Program-made: the position numbers and the translations under genes
Part shown: piece after piece, positions 23,542-36,500 of the stretch
How positions within the stretch are numbered: the stretch's first letter is position 1
Layout: each line of letters begins with the position of its first letter
Source: Sthenelais limicola
Taxonomy: Eukaryota > Annelida > Polychaeta > Phyllodocida > Sigalionidae
Direction of reading: 5' to 3'
Length of the DNA: 64,000 nucleotides
Assembly (NCBI GenBank): GCA_942159475.1
Contig: OW804095.1
Location: forward strand, 59,424,773 to 59,488,772
Notes under the pieces: generated by a model
Told to the model about the DNA's origin: nothing
Databases searched by the model: none
Seen by the model: the letters and a program-made list of their open reading frames with translations, nothing else

Positions 23542-26500
23542 ATTGGATGGAAGTAGCCCAAACCAGAACGGTGCATTGTCACACGCTCGCGTATAGTATC
23601 ACCGGAACACCCTTGATGGAAATCCATTCATATCTTTTCCAGCTTTATTCACTTCGAGTTACAATCGCACTGTTGAATGAACATCAATCTTAGTGCACTG
23701 AGACTTTGACAAAAGGCGATGAATATTTGATCTTGTCGAGTATGTGAGTATCCTTTTTTGCCTATAATTCACGTCAATGAGAGTTAATCCACAAAGCAAT
23801 TAAATTCCTTTCGTCGTCAGGACTGCTGAATCATGGGGAAAAGTGGCAAACCTAAGTTTTAAAATGTGTTCATGTTTATCCAAAGGAGCTTTCTTACCCT
23901 GGAGCGCTTGATGGATAGTGTTGGCAGGTAGTGTTTCTCCTTTGCCGGGCAAGATAAACCACAGCCAATAAAGCAGTGTGTTCATGGGAGTTGTTGTCTT
24001 GCCCGCCCACTTTCCACGACTCCTAGGATTTCTTACTTTCCATTGGTTGCGGTGCTCTTTCCACCACTTTTTGTCCAGTTCTCCTGGGTCCGATTCCTCC
24101 AGTGACCAGACTGACTATGAGGCAGGTTCTCTCTGCAGGTTGCGTCGATGGTGATGGCGGTAGTGGTGCTTGCAACGTCCAACGCCTCCTCCTCCTCCGC
24201 CTCCTCCACTTCATCCACGTCTTCCTCCTGGGCCTTTAACGCCTGGAGTCAACGGGCCACGTACCGACACCACACGCCTCCAGGGCGGATGAACGAGGAG
24301 CATTCCAGATGCTAATACACGATCCAAGAGACCACCGATTCCACTGGGTTCCCAGACCAAAACCCTTCTGCTCCTACCCAAGCCACTTGCCACCACTTCT
24401 ACTTTCCCTTTCACCAGCACCCTCACCTACTTCGAGCCACTACTAGGCGTAAGCCCGGCGCGTTATCTGTGGAAAGTGGCCCCGGTTCAATGGCAATAAC
24501 CTCCATGTCCCTGATTGCTGTGCCAAGTTAACATCCCGATTCGTTCTGGCTCCATTGATTGACCGTGAAGCTGAGGACAGACAGAGAGGGAGAGTTCGTT
24601 ATGCAAAATGGCACCAACAGGTTACACAAACAGAACATTGCCTGACATAATACATCATTATAGAGCAGAGAACTGCATGTAATCATTCATAATTATCACG
24701 ACCCATTCCCAATAAGTCATGTATACCTTATAAAATGAAAGCCATAATAAGACTCAAGATAAAACCCAGAGTACGAGCACATAATATTAATGATAATGTC
24801 TTACATTTTCGATGAAGCTATATAAGGCGACCAATAGCTACCATATCATAGAACAAAAGAATTGCTGAATTCCATAAGAGGGAATCGATTTAACGATTCC
24901 GGATGAGAATTATCTCCCCATTAGCTCATGAGTTAGGAAATTAGAGAAGAACTTAAGAGCCACATGATCGGTCGTAGTTCATCGTAAACTGTTTATATTT
25001 CTACGATGACTATATTTTAGCACTTAAGGTACACTAAAGGCGGGTAGATACTGGTTTTATGCCTGTTCCGTCCCAATAGTCCGATATACTCTACAAAGGC
25101 CAATATTAACAACCACACTAGCACGCAATATTCCTTTTTTCAGATATATTGAGGTTCATACTTTACTGATCTCAAGAGATGATTAATAATACTGATGCAG
25201 CAATTTATTTTTCCTACCATTTTGCTCCAAGCGACAGACAGCCTTTTAGAAAAATAACAAACCGCTCATGCAACCCATCGTGTGCCATATATATATTGTC
25301 AGTTAGTTGGAGAGATCGCACAGATTATTGATGAACATGTCGTTTAAAAAGCAGTCGTCACTTCAGTTCCCACAACTGAGAAGGGCGTGGCCTGTAGACG
25401 CCGCCTTCTAAAGACCTCAATTGAAACTATCAGCCGATCAATCGAAGTAACAGACCAGGTGATGGCAATCCTGGCAGACTTAGCGATGGATGGTTAAACT
25501 TTGATGAGCGAAGTGATTGTTGTAGCCTGTGAGGCCCCTCCAAAGACATTTCACGAATGGCGCGTTAACAATTTCGTAATTCATGTCGTGTAGCATGTGG
25601 AGAGGTCCTGGCTTCAAGGGCGGTGCCATGTATATATCATTAAATTATAACTCTGGAAACTGTCAGTTGAGGTATCTATAAACCCCAAATGTGTATTTCA
25701 AATATCGCATTAGAGAAGGAAGTTTTCACGTTCTTGAATAATAATTATAAGGATAAATAAATCTACAGGTTAATTCGGAGGAAAGATTCCCGTATCACTG
25801 ATTACCTACACTAATTCAAAAATAACAAGCACTTAACAGGTACGACCCACTAGTAAAATATATAAGTCACAGAACTTGATGAACCTGTCACGACAACGCA
25901 CGAAAAGCACCATATTATGGTCATGCGTAATTTACTAATGATTGTTTAAAATGTTTGTGGCCAATAAAAATATTTAAAAAACAAAACAAGAAAGACTTAC
26001 CCTACCTAAATATGGCTTTGACCTTTCCTAGTTTGTAGAAATGATTTTTTTGACAACAACAAAAATTAAAGCAGGAAAACACATCTGAGATTCTTCCTAA
26101 CCAAAAAACTCTTAAAATGTATTTGTTATGTTTAAAACAGCTACTGTTATGAAATAGACAGAAAAAAATAAACACACCTATTATTTTGTTTGGCTTTATA
26201 AGGAGTTGTCCGATATTTACGGTAGTATATTTAAAGTATGGGCTGTCCATGAAAAGCTATGTAAATGCCACTCTTCCAGTCGCGAATTTGGTGCTACGTC
26301 AGATTTTTAGCTTCTGTATTATTAACGCAACGCGTCCATCGAACCACGCTCAGATAAAAATAATAACAACTTTATCCCATAGTGATACTGGAACAAATAC
26401 ATTCCGACATACGACTGTGCTCATGCAGGCTTCTTTCTCTACGTGGGATAAAAGTTACTCAGCCTTTTAATACAGTACTAAAACCTCTTCTAATAGGGGG

Positions 26501-29500
26501 ACCGTAAAAACATATTAGACTTTCAATGCATCAGTGCCAACGGTTCTTGCTTTTAGGCTTTCTAAAACGAACCGTGGGAACTGTCGTGCTGTTGGTCGAA
26601 CGCGCTTGGATATTGTTTCTGGTAGATTGTTTGCCATTGTCATGTACCGAAGGTTAATGTAACAGGAAGCCTCATAGCTGCAGCTCATCCCAAACTACCT
26701 ATACTGCATGTGGCTCACCTAGAAGACCCTTAGTGAATCAGGTATCTAGCTACCATCTATACGTCCATGATGCAACTACTCTTCAATATTCAGCATTATT
26801 TATAGAGTTGCGCCGAGGCTTGAAATGACAAGGAGGTATGATATATGTCAATACACTAACTTGCAGGTGAAGCCTGTTGATGCCACTTGGCATCACAGTG
26901 GTATGTGCAGCGTGCTTAACCTAAAGTGACATGTGAAGAACGGCCGAGACAAGAATATCTTTCCCTATACTGCTCATACCGTGTCTACCTCCTCCTCCCC
27001 GAGCAGGTTCTGTTTTAGTATGTATACTATTGGGGGATATGTACAATTCACTCTGACTATAGGGTCAGTACAACTAAGGCAACCACTGAGGAAAAATCAG
27101 CACTATTGCCTTTGCTCGCTCTTCTCCCGGTAGGAATATAAAGTTCTCTGGCTTTCAACGCTTTTCCTTCTCCAGGGAGTGATACGCATTTGAAGTGATG
27201 TACAGTTATGTTCATCTCCCCTTTGTATCTTTCTATTGGCTAAGCAAAATGTATCATCACCCATGTTGAAGCTTTGTGGCTAGGTCTCATAGAGGGTATC
27301 CTCTGCTTATTGGACAATATATTATTGACAATCTCTTAAGAAGATAGTCTTGGGAATATATAATATTTCTTCCTTTGACTGTTGTGAACAGTCCATCAAG
27401 TTAATCTAACACGCGCTAATTCTAACATTTTATTGCCTCACTGACACATTTATTTTAGTATGTTTGCGAATGAAAACAAACTATACGACAAATAGAATGT
27501 TACTTCACTCATTACAGGGTCGTACTTGTCTAGGTGAACTATAGCCTACAGGAAAGAAATCAAACTTCAGTAAGTTATAATAGGTAGAAGGAGCGAATAT
27601 ATGACACCTAAAACAAATTCCTATTTGGTGTAAAACCATAGAGAGAAGTATAAATACTACAATACGTTGTTAGTACGTTCCATGTGTTAGGGACTTTATT
27701 TGTTCTGCTTAAAGAAGACTTGTTTGACATGAAAAACCCCTGTCTACTTAACAGCTCTTTATATCCCCTCCTTCGCCCATACCCGGTGAAACAAAGATCC
27801 TCGCGTTCCAGGATAAAAACTCTAAAGGTGGCCCTCACGGTGTTGTGCCGTATATAACCCTATTCTCATGGGGGATCCCAGAAGAACACCTACTAGGGTT
27901 CTTATAATGACAATGAATGGGGGATTCCAGTGTGAATTAATTGGGCTGGCCTGTCGTTCCGGAAAGCTAGAGCAAGGCCGATGGATCCCCTGAACTGTCC
28001 ACAGCTTTGAGCCAAGCAGGGGAAGCAGTCGTCAGCAAGAGACAATTGTTGCACGAGTCACTGCGCTAGGTCTGACCCTATTTGTTTGTCTCCACTTTAA
28101 CGGTCAATATGCTAGGCCTGTCTCCTGCACGTGCTTCTGCTGGGCCATGTTTGGCCAAGGAATTGGGGGAAATTGATTCATATAATAGTGTTAAACATTG
28201 AGAAGGAATCTAGATTCTTTAAGACCATTAACAGTCTATTTACTAAAAAGAACTTTGTGCAAAGTCGCGAAGAATCCCATCCCATACAAGTCTTGATATT
28301 GATAAAGGAAAGTTTCTTTGTAATTACTATTTAATACATGCATTCTATCGCTCCAAATGTGACTCACTCCCCAATATAAAAGCCGTCACTCTAGCTGGAT
28401 GATTGTCTCCAATATACCAAGGAAAATGTAGGTATCTCGGGAAATAAGTAGGTATCCTGCATATCACATCATGTCCACTCATCCGCACTAAAATTCCAGC
28501 CGAGTTCATCCGGGTGGGCTAACATAGCTGGGTGAAGGTAATAGCTTCACCAGTCTACAAGGCAAGACAAAGAGTTATAGAGATATAGATGGGCAAGCTG
28601 CGATGCTTTTGGTCTTAAGGCCCTGGCAAAGCAAGTGGGGGTGGGGGGAGTGGTGGACGCATCATGGGAATTTGGACCGATAAGATGGTTGCTCAGCAGT
28701 GCTTTTTTATCAAAGCGTTATTTTGACAAAAGCTGTCCAGAGAGTCGGCCCCTTGAACAACAGAGCTCTGTGGACAGAATTGTCGCTTGTAAGAAGCGGA
28801 ATATTGTTTCGTCAGGAAATGAATTCTCCTTTTTAACCAATCAAACAGTCTAATGGAATTACATGACCCCCAGAGTTTTTGCATGTTCCTGATAAATTAA
28901 TGTTCAATAAATAATGCTTGTGCGAGTGTTGTAAAATGTCTATTACCCTGATTAAATACAGGTACATATATGCATATCCATGCAAAACTACTAACGTCAG
29001 ACCCAAAGACTTATCTATAATCCTAACATATACCTAGGGATCTTTCATGTAACGACTGTTTACAAAGGCTTTTTGCAACCGCCTTCACTAATTTGCCTGC
29101 GACATAAGGGATCTTCTGTATTGAGCTCCTATATCGATATACCTGGTAAAGCCGGAGCAATACCACATGCTTGATCACATAGGTCAACATTAAAGGTGTG
29201 TACAGGAATAATATTATATACATTAATACAACATCAAAAACAGAGCCAATAATGTGTACACAACAGGGCGTGATGGCGACGGATGCTGAGCTATAAAAAC
29301 AAGATCAACCGGCGAATGGAATGATGATTGAAAGTAATTACATATAATTGATTGCCTTGGGAAAGTACGTGACTGACCTTTCAGAATATTGTTAACTCGG
29401 TATCTTTGATAGTATTCAACGTGGGGTGCAAGTTATAAAATAGCTGGTAGCGCTCAGAAGCGTGTGCAGTTTGGTATATAGTGTGAATAAGTATCCACCT

Positions 29501-31990
29501 CACGTTCATCCATCGCACGTCTCATTGTTATTGCAGTCAGGCCAAGCTTCCACTGTGCCTAGATGTCATGGGCAGCTGAACAATACAGACAGTTGCAAGG
29601 ACATCAGCAGGCAATTGCTCTCAGCTGCTCATCCACTTGTCGGAGCAGCTCCAATCGTTGGCTTCATTTAACTTGGCAGAAACACGCCATAGATCTCGAA
29701 GGGTTTCAATGCTGAAATTATCGCAAACCCGAGAGAATACTGATAGAAGCGCTCTTTCTATTTTGGTGTTCCCCAGGGCATGAATAAATTTGAACTACCT
29801 CCTGGTCAGTCATTTGCTTGCTTGTTATCAGAAGGATCCACTGATCTATTGTCTGCTCGAGAGCACATCATGTTGTATTGTGTAAGATATTGATCCTACA
29901 GCCATTGACTGGTGGCGTATGGTGCCAAGCATAATTGGAAGATCTACCATTGGGACCTGAGGATATCCTTCATGCTGTGTAAAAACTATATCTGGAATTG
30001 GGCAGGTCCCCATTTCTATTGCTTGATAGCATCCTGTCCTCTTTAGAGTAGAGCAGGTCGTGAGGATATCGCATCCTGTTCGCTTTACCTAAAGGTCCCA
30101 ATAAAAGTAAAGCACTATCTACCAGTAGGTCGGTCACATTACACATGCATTGGCCATCATCGATCTATAAGCGCTGCCTAGGCAAAACAACCATTTCCTG
30201 AAAGCTGGAGCAGGCTGAGTGTGATCCCGAAGCGGCAGAACCTTAATACCCTCTCATCTCGTCCATGTCCACGCCCCAGCCGTCCCAAATTGCATCGCAC
30301 AAGCTCAGATCTCCTTTTTCTGATGCATTTGCCACGAGAGTTGAGTCCCAAACGTGCTCCACTCCAGCGTCTCAGCAAGTTCTGACCTCGACCATTCAAC
30401 ATTCCAATCTTGTGTTCACTAGAGCTATAATATGCTAAGGAAAAAACAACTATAGCCATGTTTTATGTCTATTATATCTAATACCGAGCAGGCGTACTCT
30501 TGTGACTTATTCATCAAGATTCAGTTCGACATGATATTGATGGCAAATCTATTTGCGAATTACTCAAATGAAGCAAAAGTCTGCAAGGTATTCTCGACCA
30601 ATGGCTATTATGTCTACCTCCATTGATCTTACCTTCAGGGGTGAATCTTACTTCCGAAACTGTGAAATTCCATCTTCCATCATCTCTGTGCCTACATATT
30701 CACAGGAAATACATCGATTGGTCGGGTACTTGATCTGTCACATTTGGGAGTTGTTCGAGATGTATGGTCCTTGGGATACTTTTGATTACGGGATATCCTT
30801 TCGTCTTGTATTAGGAAAGTAAAAGTTTTGGGAAGGCGTGTAAGAGTATAGGGCTTTGGAAACGTATGAACTGGTAAGTATTGAATATCCCCCACAAGCT
30901 TTTTCATATCATTTGCTGGTATCGGCTGCCGACCTGACCCTGAACCACACTTTATCCAAAATACAAAATACAATTATTCAATCGAATGCAATAATGTGAC
31001 GTTGCCAACACAATTGTGAATTCATATTAAATCAAAGACGTCCGGGCACTCATTCATTTTAAATCAATACGACTAGGTTTTGAGAAAATCTAATTTGGAC
31101 AATGCAGCTATGCCACTTAAGGCATTAATATTGACTAATACAGGGTATCGACTGCTCTTTACCAACGATCCCTATTCGTAATAACGCAACAGTTCATTCA
31201 ACCGAATGTCCTACTCAAACGCTAACTAATCCAGCTCAGCGTTGTCAAAGTGACGAAGTTTGGCTGCCAGACTGATATAACTTGATGCGCCCAATCATCA
31301 GGGAGTTCTAGGAGGAGTTCTATCAGAGATTGTGGCAAGCGGGGTGAGGTAAATGTCCCCTGTAATGAAACAGACCCTGGTATACTCTACCTTTAATTGG
31401 CGGTATAAGATATTGTTCTTTGTATTGGAACCGATTGAATTCGGAAATGTTTTTGAGCCCTGAGTCCATCATGTTTTTAATGAAGCGATTTGTTTGAAAC
31501 TCGAAACCCGTAGCGGGCATCGTGTCCCCTCTCATACATCATTGTATCAAGTAATTTCCATTGCATATTGGCTACCTACTGTGCGGCCAGCCCAATATAC
31601 CAAAATCTTGCAAAGAGTAACTTCGTTTGCCCAATCTTGAATTCTCCCCACATATATATTTCTTCTCGGTGGACATCTAGTGCCACCCCATCGCCCCACA
31701 ACTCCGCCTGTTGACAAGTCGGTGATGAAGACAGATCTGGAATCAAGGCCCTGAGAGCAATGTCTGTAAACGTGAAGCCTATGATAAATGACTTTTTTAT
31801 ATCCATGACTAATGATTAAATGGTTTGCGGGCTCATGTTGATTATTGTACAGTGTCGTAGCTTGCATTCACGTGTGTTTGACTTATCACTGGTCGAATCT
31901 GTGTAGTCAGTTCCCTAAATAAGAATCAGCTTCACTGTATATAAAATCGCGGATAAGCTCTATGGGCAATCCCAATTAATTCATTCAACT
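23542..31990. other. Long spacer, no gene recognised
   Basis: About 8.4 kb. The GC-richer part at 24000-24430 has a short acidic minus-strand frame (Glu-rich, then Thr-rich) that could be an exon but has no convincing splice sites. The rest is AT-rich with short frames only. No repeats or transposon proteins were recognised. Confidence 0.45.
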
Positions 31991-31991
31991 T

Positions 31992-32010
31992 TAAAAAAAA
32001 AAAAAAAAAA
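31992..32010 (+). repeat. Poly(A) run
   Basis: A TT pair followed by about 18 uninterrupted A, ending directly at the ribozyme-like motif. It could be the tail of an inserted retro-copy or part of the element carrying the motif. Confidence 0.7.
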
Positions 32011-32047
32011 CCCTGATGAAGGGCTAATGTAGCTCGAAACGTCGGAC
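32011..32047 (+). ncRNA. Hammerhead-ribozyme-like motif
   Basis: The conserved blocks of a hammerhead appear in order: CTGATGA (32013-32019), a stem GGGCT-AATGT-AGCTC (one G-U pair), GAAA (32036-32039), then C and the cleavage triplet GTC (32041-32043). Stem III would be minimal, as reported for hammerheads of Penelope-like elements and retrozymes. Stem I is weak: only CC/GG pairs, because a poly(A) run abuts the 5' side. One extra A lies between CTGATGA and stem II. Self-cleavage is therefore uncertain; the ancestry is more credible than the activity. A second, degenerate copy lies on the minus strand at 33452-33492. Confidence 0.5.
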
Positions 32048-33029
32048 CCCAATAAAGGCAAAACCAAACACAATTCCCCATCTCCTGTCCCCTCTGTTTT
32101 GGGCTTAACCCCATCCACTCAAGGATTTTTTAAAAAATATTTAAAACCATCCATGATATCCGAAACATCGGAGCCTCAATAAGCAAATTCTGGATTGATT
32201 TTGAAAAGACAATCCTTACACGGGAAGTGAACATAAAATGTAATATTTAAAGGGTATAGATCGATAATCAATATATGTACAGCATGAAAGATAATAGAAT
32301 TAGTGCGTAGAAATACAACTAAGTAAGTCATTGAATTATTGATGAGCTTGATTCAAAGACTATACGCGCTATGAAGTAGTTATAGTCAGTATACATTATA
32401 CATGTAGTTGGATATCACGAAACCAGACAATGGTGTTGTCGACCCTGTTCAAAATATAATATATACATATAATGTTTTTTCTATCTATTTACCAGCTGAA
32501 TCTAAGAATAATGAATTTTCATATAAACACGATATTACTGCATTTAAACTAAACTAAATATTACATAAAGATAATTAATGGTCAGTATTATTAGCATCTG
32601 ATCAATATGTCCCAAATTATATAAGCTTACGTTCAATATCATAAAGCTTGAAATATAATGGAGATTTATTTTCTGAGGGACGAACAGCCTTGTTTATCAA
32701 CCGCTTGTTCATCTAAAGGGCCAGAAATAAGTTGTCGTTGGCCACTTAATTATAATTCTCCCATGGGATGGGATGTATATGAGAGGTTTTAGCCAACGGG
32801 GACATCATCGCGCTTAACCATTTTCCAAATATCACCCCGGAGGAAATATTCTACTATTCTCGCGAGTGACGTATCAAGTCTGAAGGGACCGATTGCTGAG
32901 TGGCACTGTCGGGCTCTGCCTGTTCCCAAAGTGCCACAGATATTCATTTGTACTAATCTTGCAAGACCTTCCCATCGTGGATGAGTTAAATCAATCCTTA
33001 ACTTTGACTCGAGGGCTTTGTATTTATAA
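32048..33029. other. Spacer between retroelement fragments
   Basis: AT-rich and without a recognisable frame. It may be untranslated parts of the flanking decayed elements. Confidence 0.4.
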
Positions 33030-33224
33030 TCATACATATCTGTATCGTTTCACTTAACCGACTTAATTATGATGACAGGCCCAATTCTCTGGAATAAATT
33101 GCCCTGCAATGAAAAGTCCAAAACATGGCCTCAATTGAAGAAGTTTTTAAAAAAGAAGATAAGGACTGGCTGGCGGAATAATTATATTTTTACCATTAAG
33201 CCAAATGTTGATATGTACAAGTAA
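33030..33224 (+). pseudogene. C-terminal remnant of a LINE reverse transcriptase protein
   Basis: A plus-strand frame open from 33030 contains GPILWNKLP, then a Lys-rich stretch with KKFLKKKI, and ends with tandem TAA TGA stops. The order GP-x-x-WN-x-LP followed by F-K-K-x-L/I is the usual end of many non-LTR retrotransposon ORF2 proteins. Upstream the frame is closed and no reverse transcriptase core is visible in it, so this is a 5'-truncated scrap. Confidence 0.45.
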
Positions 33225-33451
33225 TGAATCGAACGTTAGTAGAGGTGTGCATTAAGTTAACCCATGTCTGCCTATGTTTTTATTTACCAGCGATTATTTT
33301 TTACTTTGTATTCTTAACCCGGGCACAAAAACTCAAAAACAATGTTGTCAAGACATGGAAATGTTCCAGTCGGTAAAATATATATCGAAGTGATGGAAGT
33401 CAACCCAGAACATAGGAGGGGAGGGACGGTTTGATTTGATAAGGTTTGTTT

Positions 33452-33492
33452 ATTGGGCTTCCGACGTTTCGGGCTCATTAGCCCTTTTCAAG
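33452..33492 (-). repeat. Degenerate second copy of the hammerhead-like motif
   Basis: On the minus strand it reads CCTTGAAAAGGGCTAATG, then AGCCCGAAACGTCGG, and then CCCAATAAAC. It matches the motif at 32011 in the stem, GAAAC-GTC and CCCAATAAA parts, but the CTGATGA core has decayed to CTTGAAA. It lies about 200 bases downstream of the minus-strand LINE fragment at 33690-33976, so it may be that element's 3' end. Confidence 0.55.
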
Positions 33493-33689
33493 GATAACCA
33501 TAATATCTAGTATATCTTCGATAAAACTTGATATCAATATCGTTAACTTATTAAATTGATATTTAAATGGTATCTCTAAAAGTATATCTCATGGTGATTT
33601 TTTTTTATTATTCACTTACAGGCCAAGACATTTAACAAACAATATTCAAATGTAAAAACGTATTGTCCACCATGACGTGCTTCATACAG

Positions 33690-33976
33690 TGCCTATATAA
33701 GAAAAAACATACCTCATAAGGAGATCTACATAATAAGTAGGCGGAAGTCCCAAACCCAATTTTCTCAATTTCTGTAGTAATAATGTGTCATTCACAGCAT
33801 TGAACGCCTTAGACACATCGAAATAAACGGCAGCAGCAGCTTTTCCTTCATCTACATATTTGAAAATAAAATCAAGGGTATCAAACACAGCATCGTCTGT
33901 TGACTTACTTTTTCTAAAACCATACTGTCCCTTATAGAAAAAATCAGAGGTTTCAAGGAAATCATACAATCGATCG
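33690..33976 (-). pseudogene. LINE reverse transcriptase fragment, distal part
   Basis: Contains QYGFRKSKSTDDAVFDTLDF and FDVSKAFNAVNDTLLLQKL, the motif pair around the first catalytic Asp of non-LTR reverse transcriptases (usually FxDxxKAFD). Here the residue after KAF is Asn rather than Asp, a likely inactivating change. It continues the frame of 35979-36500 once the 1994-bp insert between them is ignored. The frame is lost after about 33715, so the YxDD part is missing. Confidence 0.85.
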
Positions 33977-35978
33977 TATACACTCCAGCCTTCTTCCGCG
34001 TTTCAGCAACCAAATTTGGGGATTAAATTGGTCTGTGGGAAGAAGGGACCACAGGGCGGCCGGTGCCTCGCCGGCTCTTAACCACTAACACATGTTTGGA
34101 GTGTGAGGCTCTCTATGAGGGACTAGACAGGCAACATATTGAATTTGATTAAATGCTGGCTACGCTATTCTGGTATTGATATAAAACAAATCAGAATTGA
34201 TTATTTCTGACTTTGAATAATACATGACATATATTGGCCATGATAGTAATACTTATTATGACTATTATGATATGGTATTACTGTTTACACATTTGCTCAT
34301 TTCTTGATAAGATAGGAAAAGTTACATTTTTGGGAAGCATTCAATGAGCAAAATTCAACAATCAATGTTTGGAATTATTTAAATTATTTTATCATACTGA
34401 AATTCAAGATGGCGTTGAAGATGCTCAGACAATAACTCTATGTAACTTTGGTTCTAATTACCATAAATGATTAGTGTAGATTCACATGTTGTTCTATGAG
34501 GTAGCAGAAAGACATTTTACCAAGTTATTTGATCGAGAAATAAATTGCCTGGCTGTGATGGGTTCATGATCACTCAGTATTTCAACCAAGTCATTATATA
34601 CCTGGAACTATTTAATATTCATTAAACTTCTAAGTTTCACCCCTATCATTATGAACAGCATGGGTATTTAAATTCGTGCTGTATTGGCCAGAATCAAGTA
34701 GATATAGATGTATATGTGAGCCTACCATTCCTACTCCTAGGCACCTTCTACTACACACCAAGTTTTATGCTTGCTAAGTTAAATAGCTGCTGAATACTGC
34801 AATATTATCCTAAAAAAAACGGGAATTTTAATGTCTGACAAATCATATTTTTCAACTGACTTAGTACTTCCCAAAGCGCACCTCATAACCATTTGTAAGC
34901 CCCCAAAACAATGGACACATCTCCTTTCATCTACCCTACCCCCATGTACAGCCTATACACAGAGAGGGTGTCAACACGTTTGTTTGTCGGAGGTCCGGCC
35001 AGCGAGCCTTGGAGTGACCATGTGGTCAGTATTTGTTATGAGTTTCCTCGCTTCTGCTGCTTGGCCCAAGTAGGTCGGCGAGAGGTTAATTCCTTCCAAA
35101 CCACAACCTTACAAGTCCATCCCATCGCTGACTTGTAGGGGTGACTCCTTAGCATCCACTGTGTGGGTATCAGTGCATCTGTGTGCATGGACATATACAC
35201 ATGCACACATATTCACTCACTCTCACCAACGAGCTTATACTCACACTTGTTGCTCTCACTCACCCACACATGCCTGTAGCAGAGAGAGAGAGAGAGAGAG
35301 AGGAGTGGAAGAGAGAAATATGTGTGTAGGTTTGGGGGGGGGGGGGGGGATGAAGAGTGAAGAGATTTCAAGTCCCAACCCCTAATGGCTAATCAGTGTA
35401 CAATATTAAAAAGGTCATGAATTGAATAAGTCTAACAACTAACATTCTAAGCACAGAGTTGAGGGAAAGCCTAATCTCAAACTGCAAAAGGCCATTATAA
35501 CCCATTAGGATGCCTCCTCCAGGGCCACAAAAGTCATTGGTACAGTAGGCGTCCAATCAATGACATACCATTCTCATCTGATCTGAGAGGCTGTGAGCCT
35601 AGACTGATAACATGAAGTTCTAGTGACAAGTGAGAAGGCTCTTACAAATACAGATCACTGTAAACATTATAAAAATTAATAGTAATTTATTTCCAAAATA
35701 TTTAAATATTCGTCCTATTCTTTTGTGAATATTGAAGATATAAATTAGCCTACACACAGATATATAAACAAGGCTTGAAATGGACACACATACATGTGTG
35801 TCATTTTGCAATCCTCCCAAATGCTCAGTAACTATAGTGCAACTTCAAGAGCCCCAATCTCAGTAACCCTACACCTTGTGGTGACAGCCTAAGAGATGTT
35901 ATGGGTAAAGGGCGATCAAGCGCGCAGGGGGTAAGGGAGATAATATCTGGACCCTGCGGAAGAAGGCTGGACTGTATA
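33977..35978. mobile_element. Nested 1994-bp DNA transposon with TATA target duplication
   Basis: The element is 33981-35974, flanked by TATA on both sides (33977-33980 and 35975-35978). Its ends are inverted copies: CACTCCAGCCTTCTTCCGC on the left and CAGTCCAGCCTTCTTCCGC on the right (minus strand), one mismatch in 19. It splits a LINE reverse transcriptase frame between ERIIY and DRLYD, and taking it out with one TATA copy restores that frame. It carries no transposase-like frame, only short open frames, a (GA)n run and a poly(G) run, so it is non-autonomous. A CAC/CAG start with a 4-bp duplication would fit Chapaev-like elements, but that is a guess. Confidence 0.85.
35280..35349 (+). repeat. 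(AG)n microsatellite and poly(G) run
   Basis: (AG)n at about 35280-35303 and a pure G run of 16 at 35334-35349, inside the nested DNA transposon. Confidence 0.9.
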
Positions 35979-36500
35979 TTATTCTTTCCAATAATTTACT
36001 TAAGACAGGGACTATAGTTATCGCTCTGACATTGTTGATATCACATATGTCTCCCTGTTTTGGCAGCAATTTTATTGGGGCTATCTTCCAACTAGTCGGA
36101 ATTATTCCAGTTAGAATAATCCGATTAATAAGACTTGTCACAAATTCTACACATGAGGTCATGGACATTTTCAAAACACATGAGTCAATCCCCTTGAAGC
36201 CAGAGTTTTTTGATACATCAATACTCTTGACAAATTTCAACACTTCGTCTCCCTGGATATCTCGTTCTAGATCAAAAATTGTATCAACATTTCCCTCGAT
36301 TATTGGTCGATTGTTGGCAATAAATTCACTTCCAATTTTCGCGAAAAAATTATTAGCAAATTCTAAAGCCTGCAGTCCTGTTTTCTTGCCTTCGGTGGTG
36401 TCGAATTCATTCAGAGTTTGCCTAGTTGCTACCTTCTTTGAGTCATAGATGGAAGACAACGATGACCAAAGTATTTTTGTTTTCTTAGCCATAGGCTGAG
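35979..36500 (-). pseudogene. LINE reverse transcriptase fragment, proximal part
   Basis: The frame reads on from an upstream linker (WSSLSSIYDSKK) into a reverse transcriptase start with GFKGIDSCVLK, GIIPTSWKIAPIKLLPKQGD and VPVLSKLLERII. This is the usual motif 0-1 order of non-LTR elements (Jockey/CR1/I type). The endonuclease domain is not visible upstream, so the copy is 5'-truncated near 36500. The protein breaks at the TATA duplication where the nested transposon sits and resumes at 33976. Confidence 0.85.

Noticed and set aside
24030..24250. Acidic minus-strand frame (Glu-rich, then Thr-rich)
   Set aside because: It could be an exon, but no convincing acceptor and donor or domain supports it; only a weak CTCCAG precedes it.
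29462..29671. 69-codon plus frame after a TTGTTATTGCAG acceptor-like site
   Set aside because: No donor, domain or partner exon was recognised; an acceptor-like word alone is too common.
34073..34091. A-box-like word (minus strand GTGTTAGTGGTTAAGAGCC) recalling a Leu/Ser tRNA D-arm
   Set aside because: No B box and no tRNA fold follow; it lies inside the nested transposon and is too short to support a SINE call.
35899..35978. Tail of the minus-strand LINE frame running into the inserted element
   Set aside because: The residues after ERIIY (SPAFFRR...) are encoded by the transposon end, not by the LINE.
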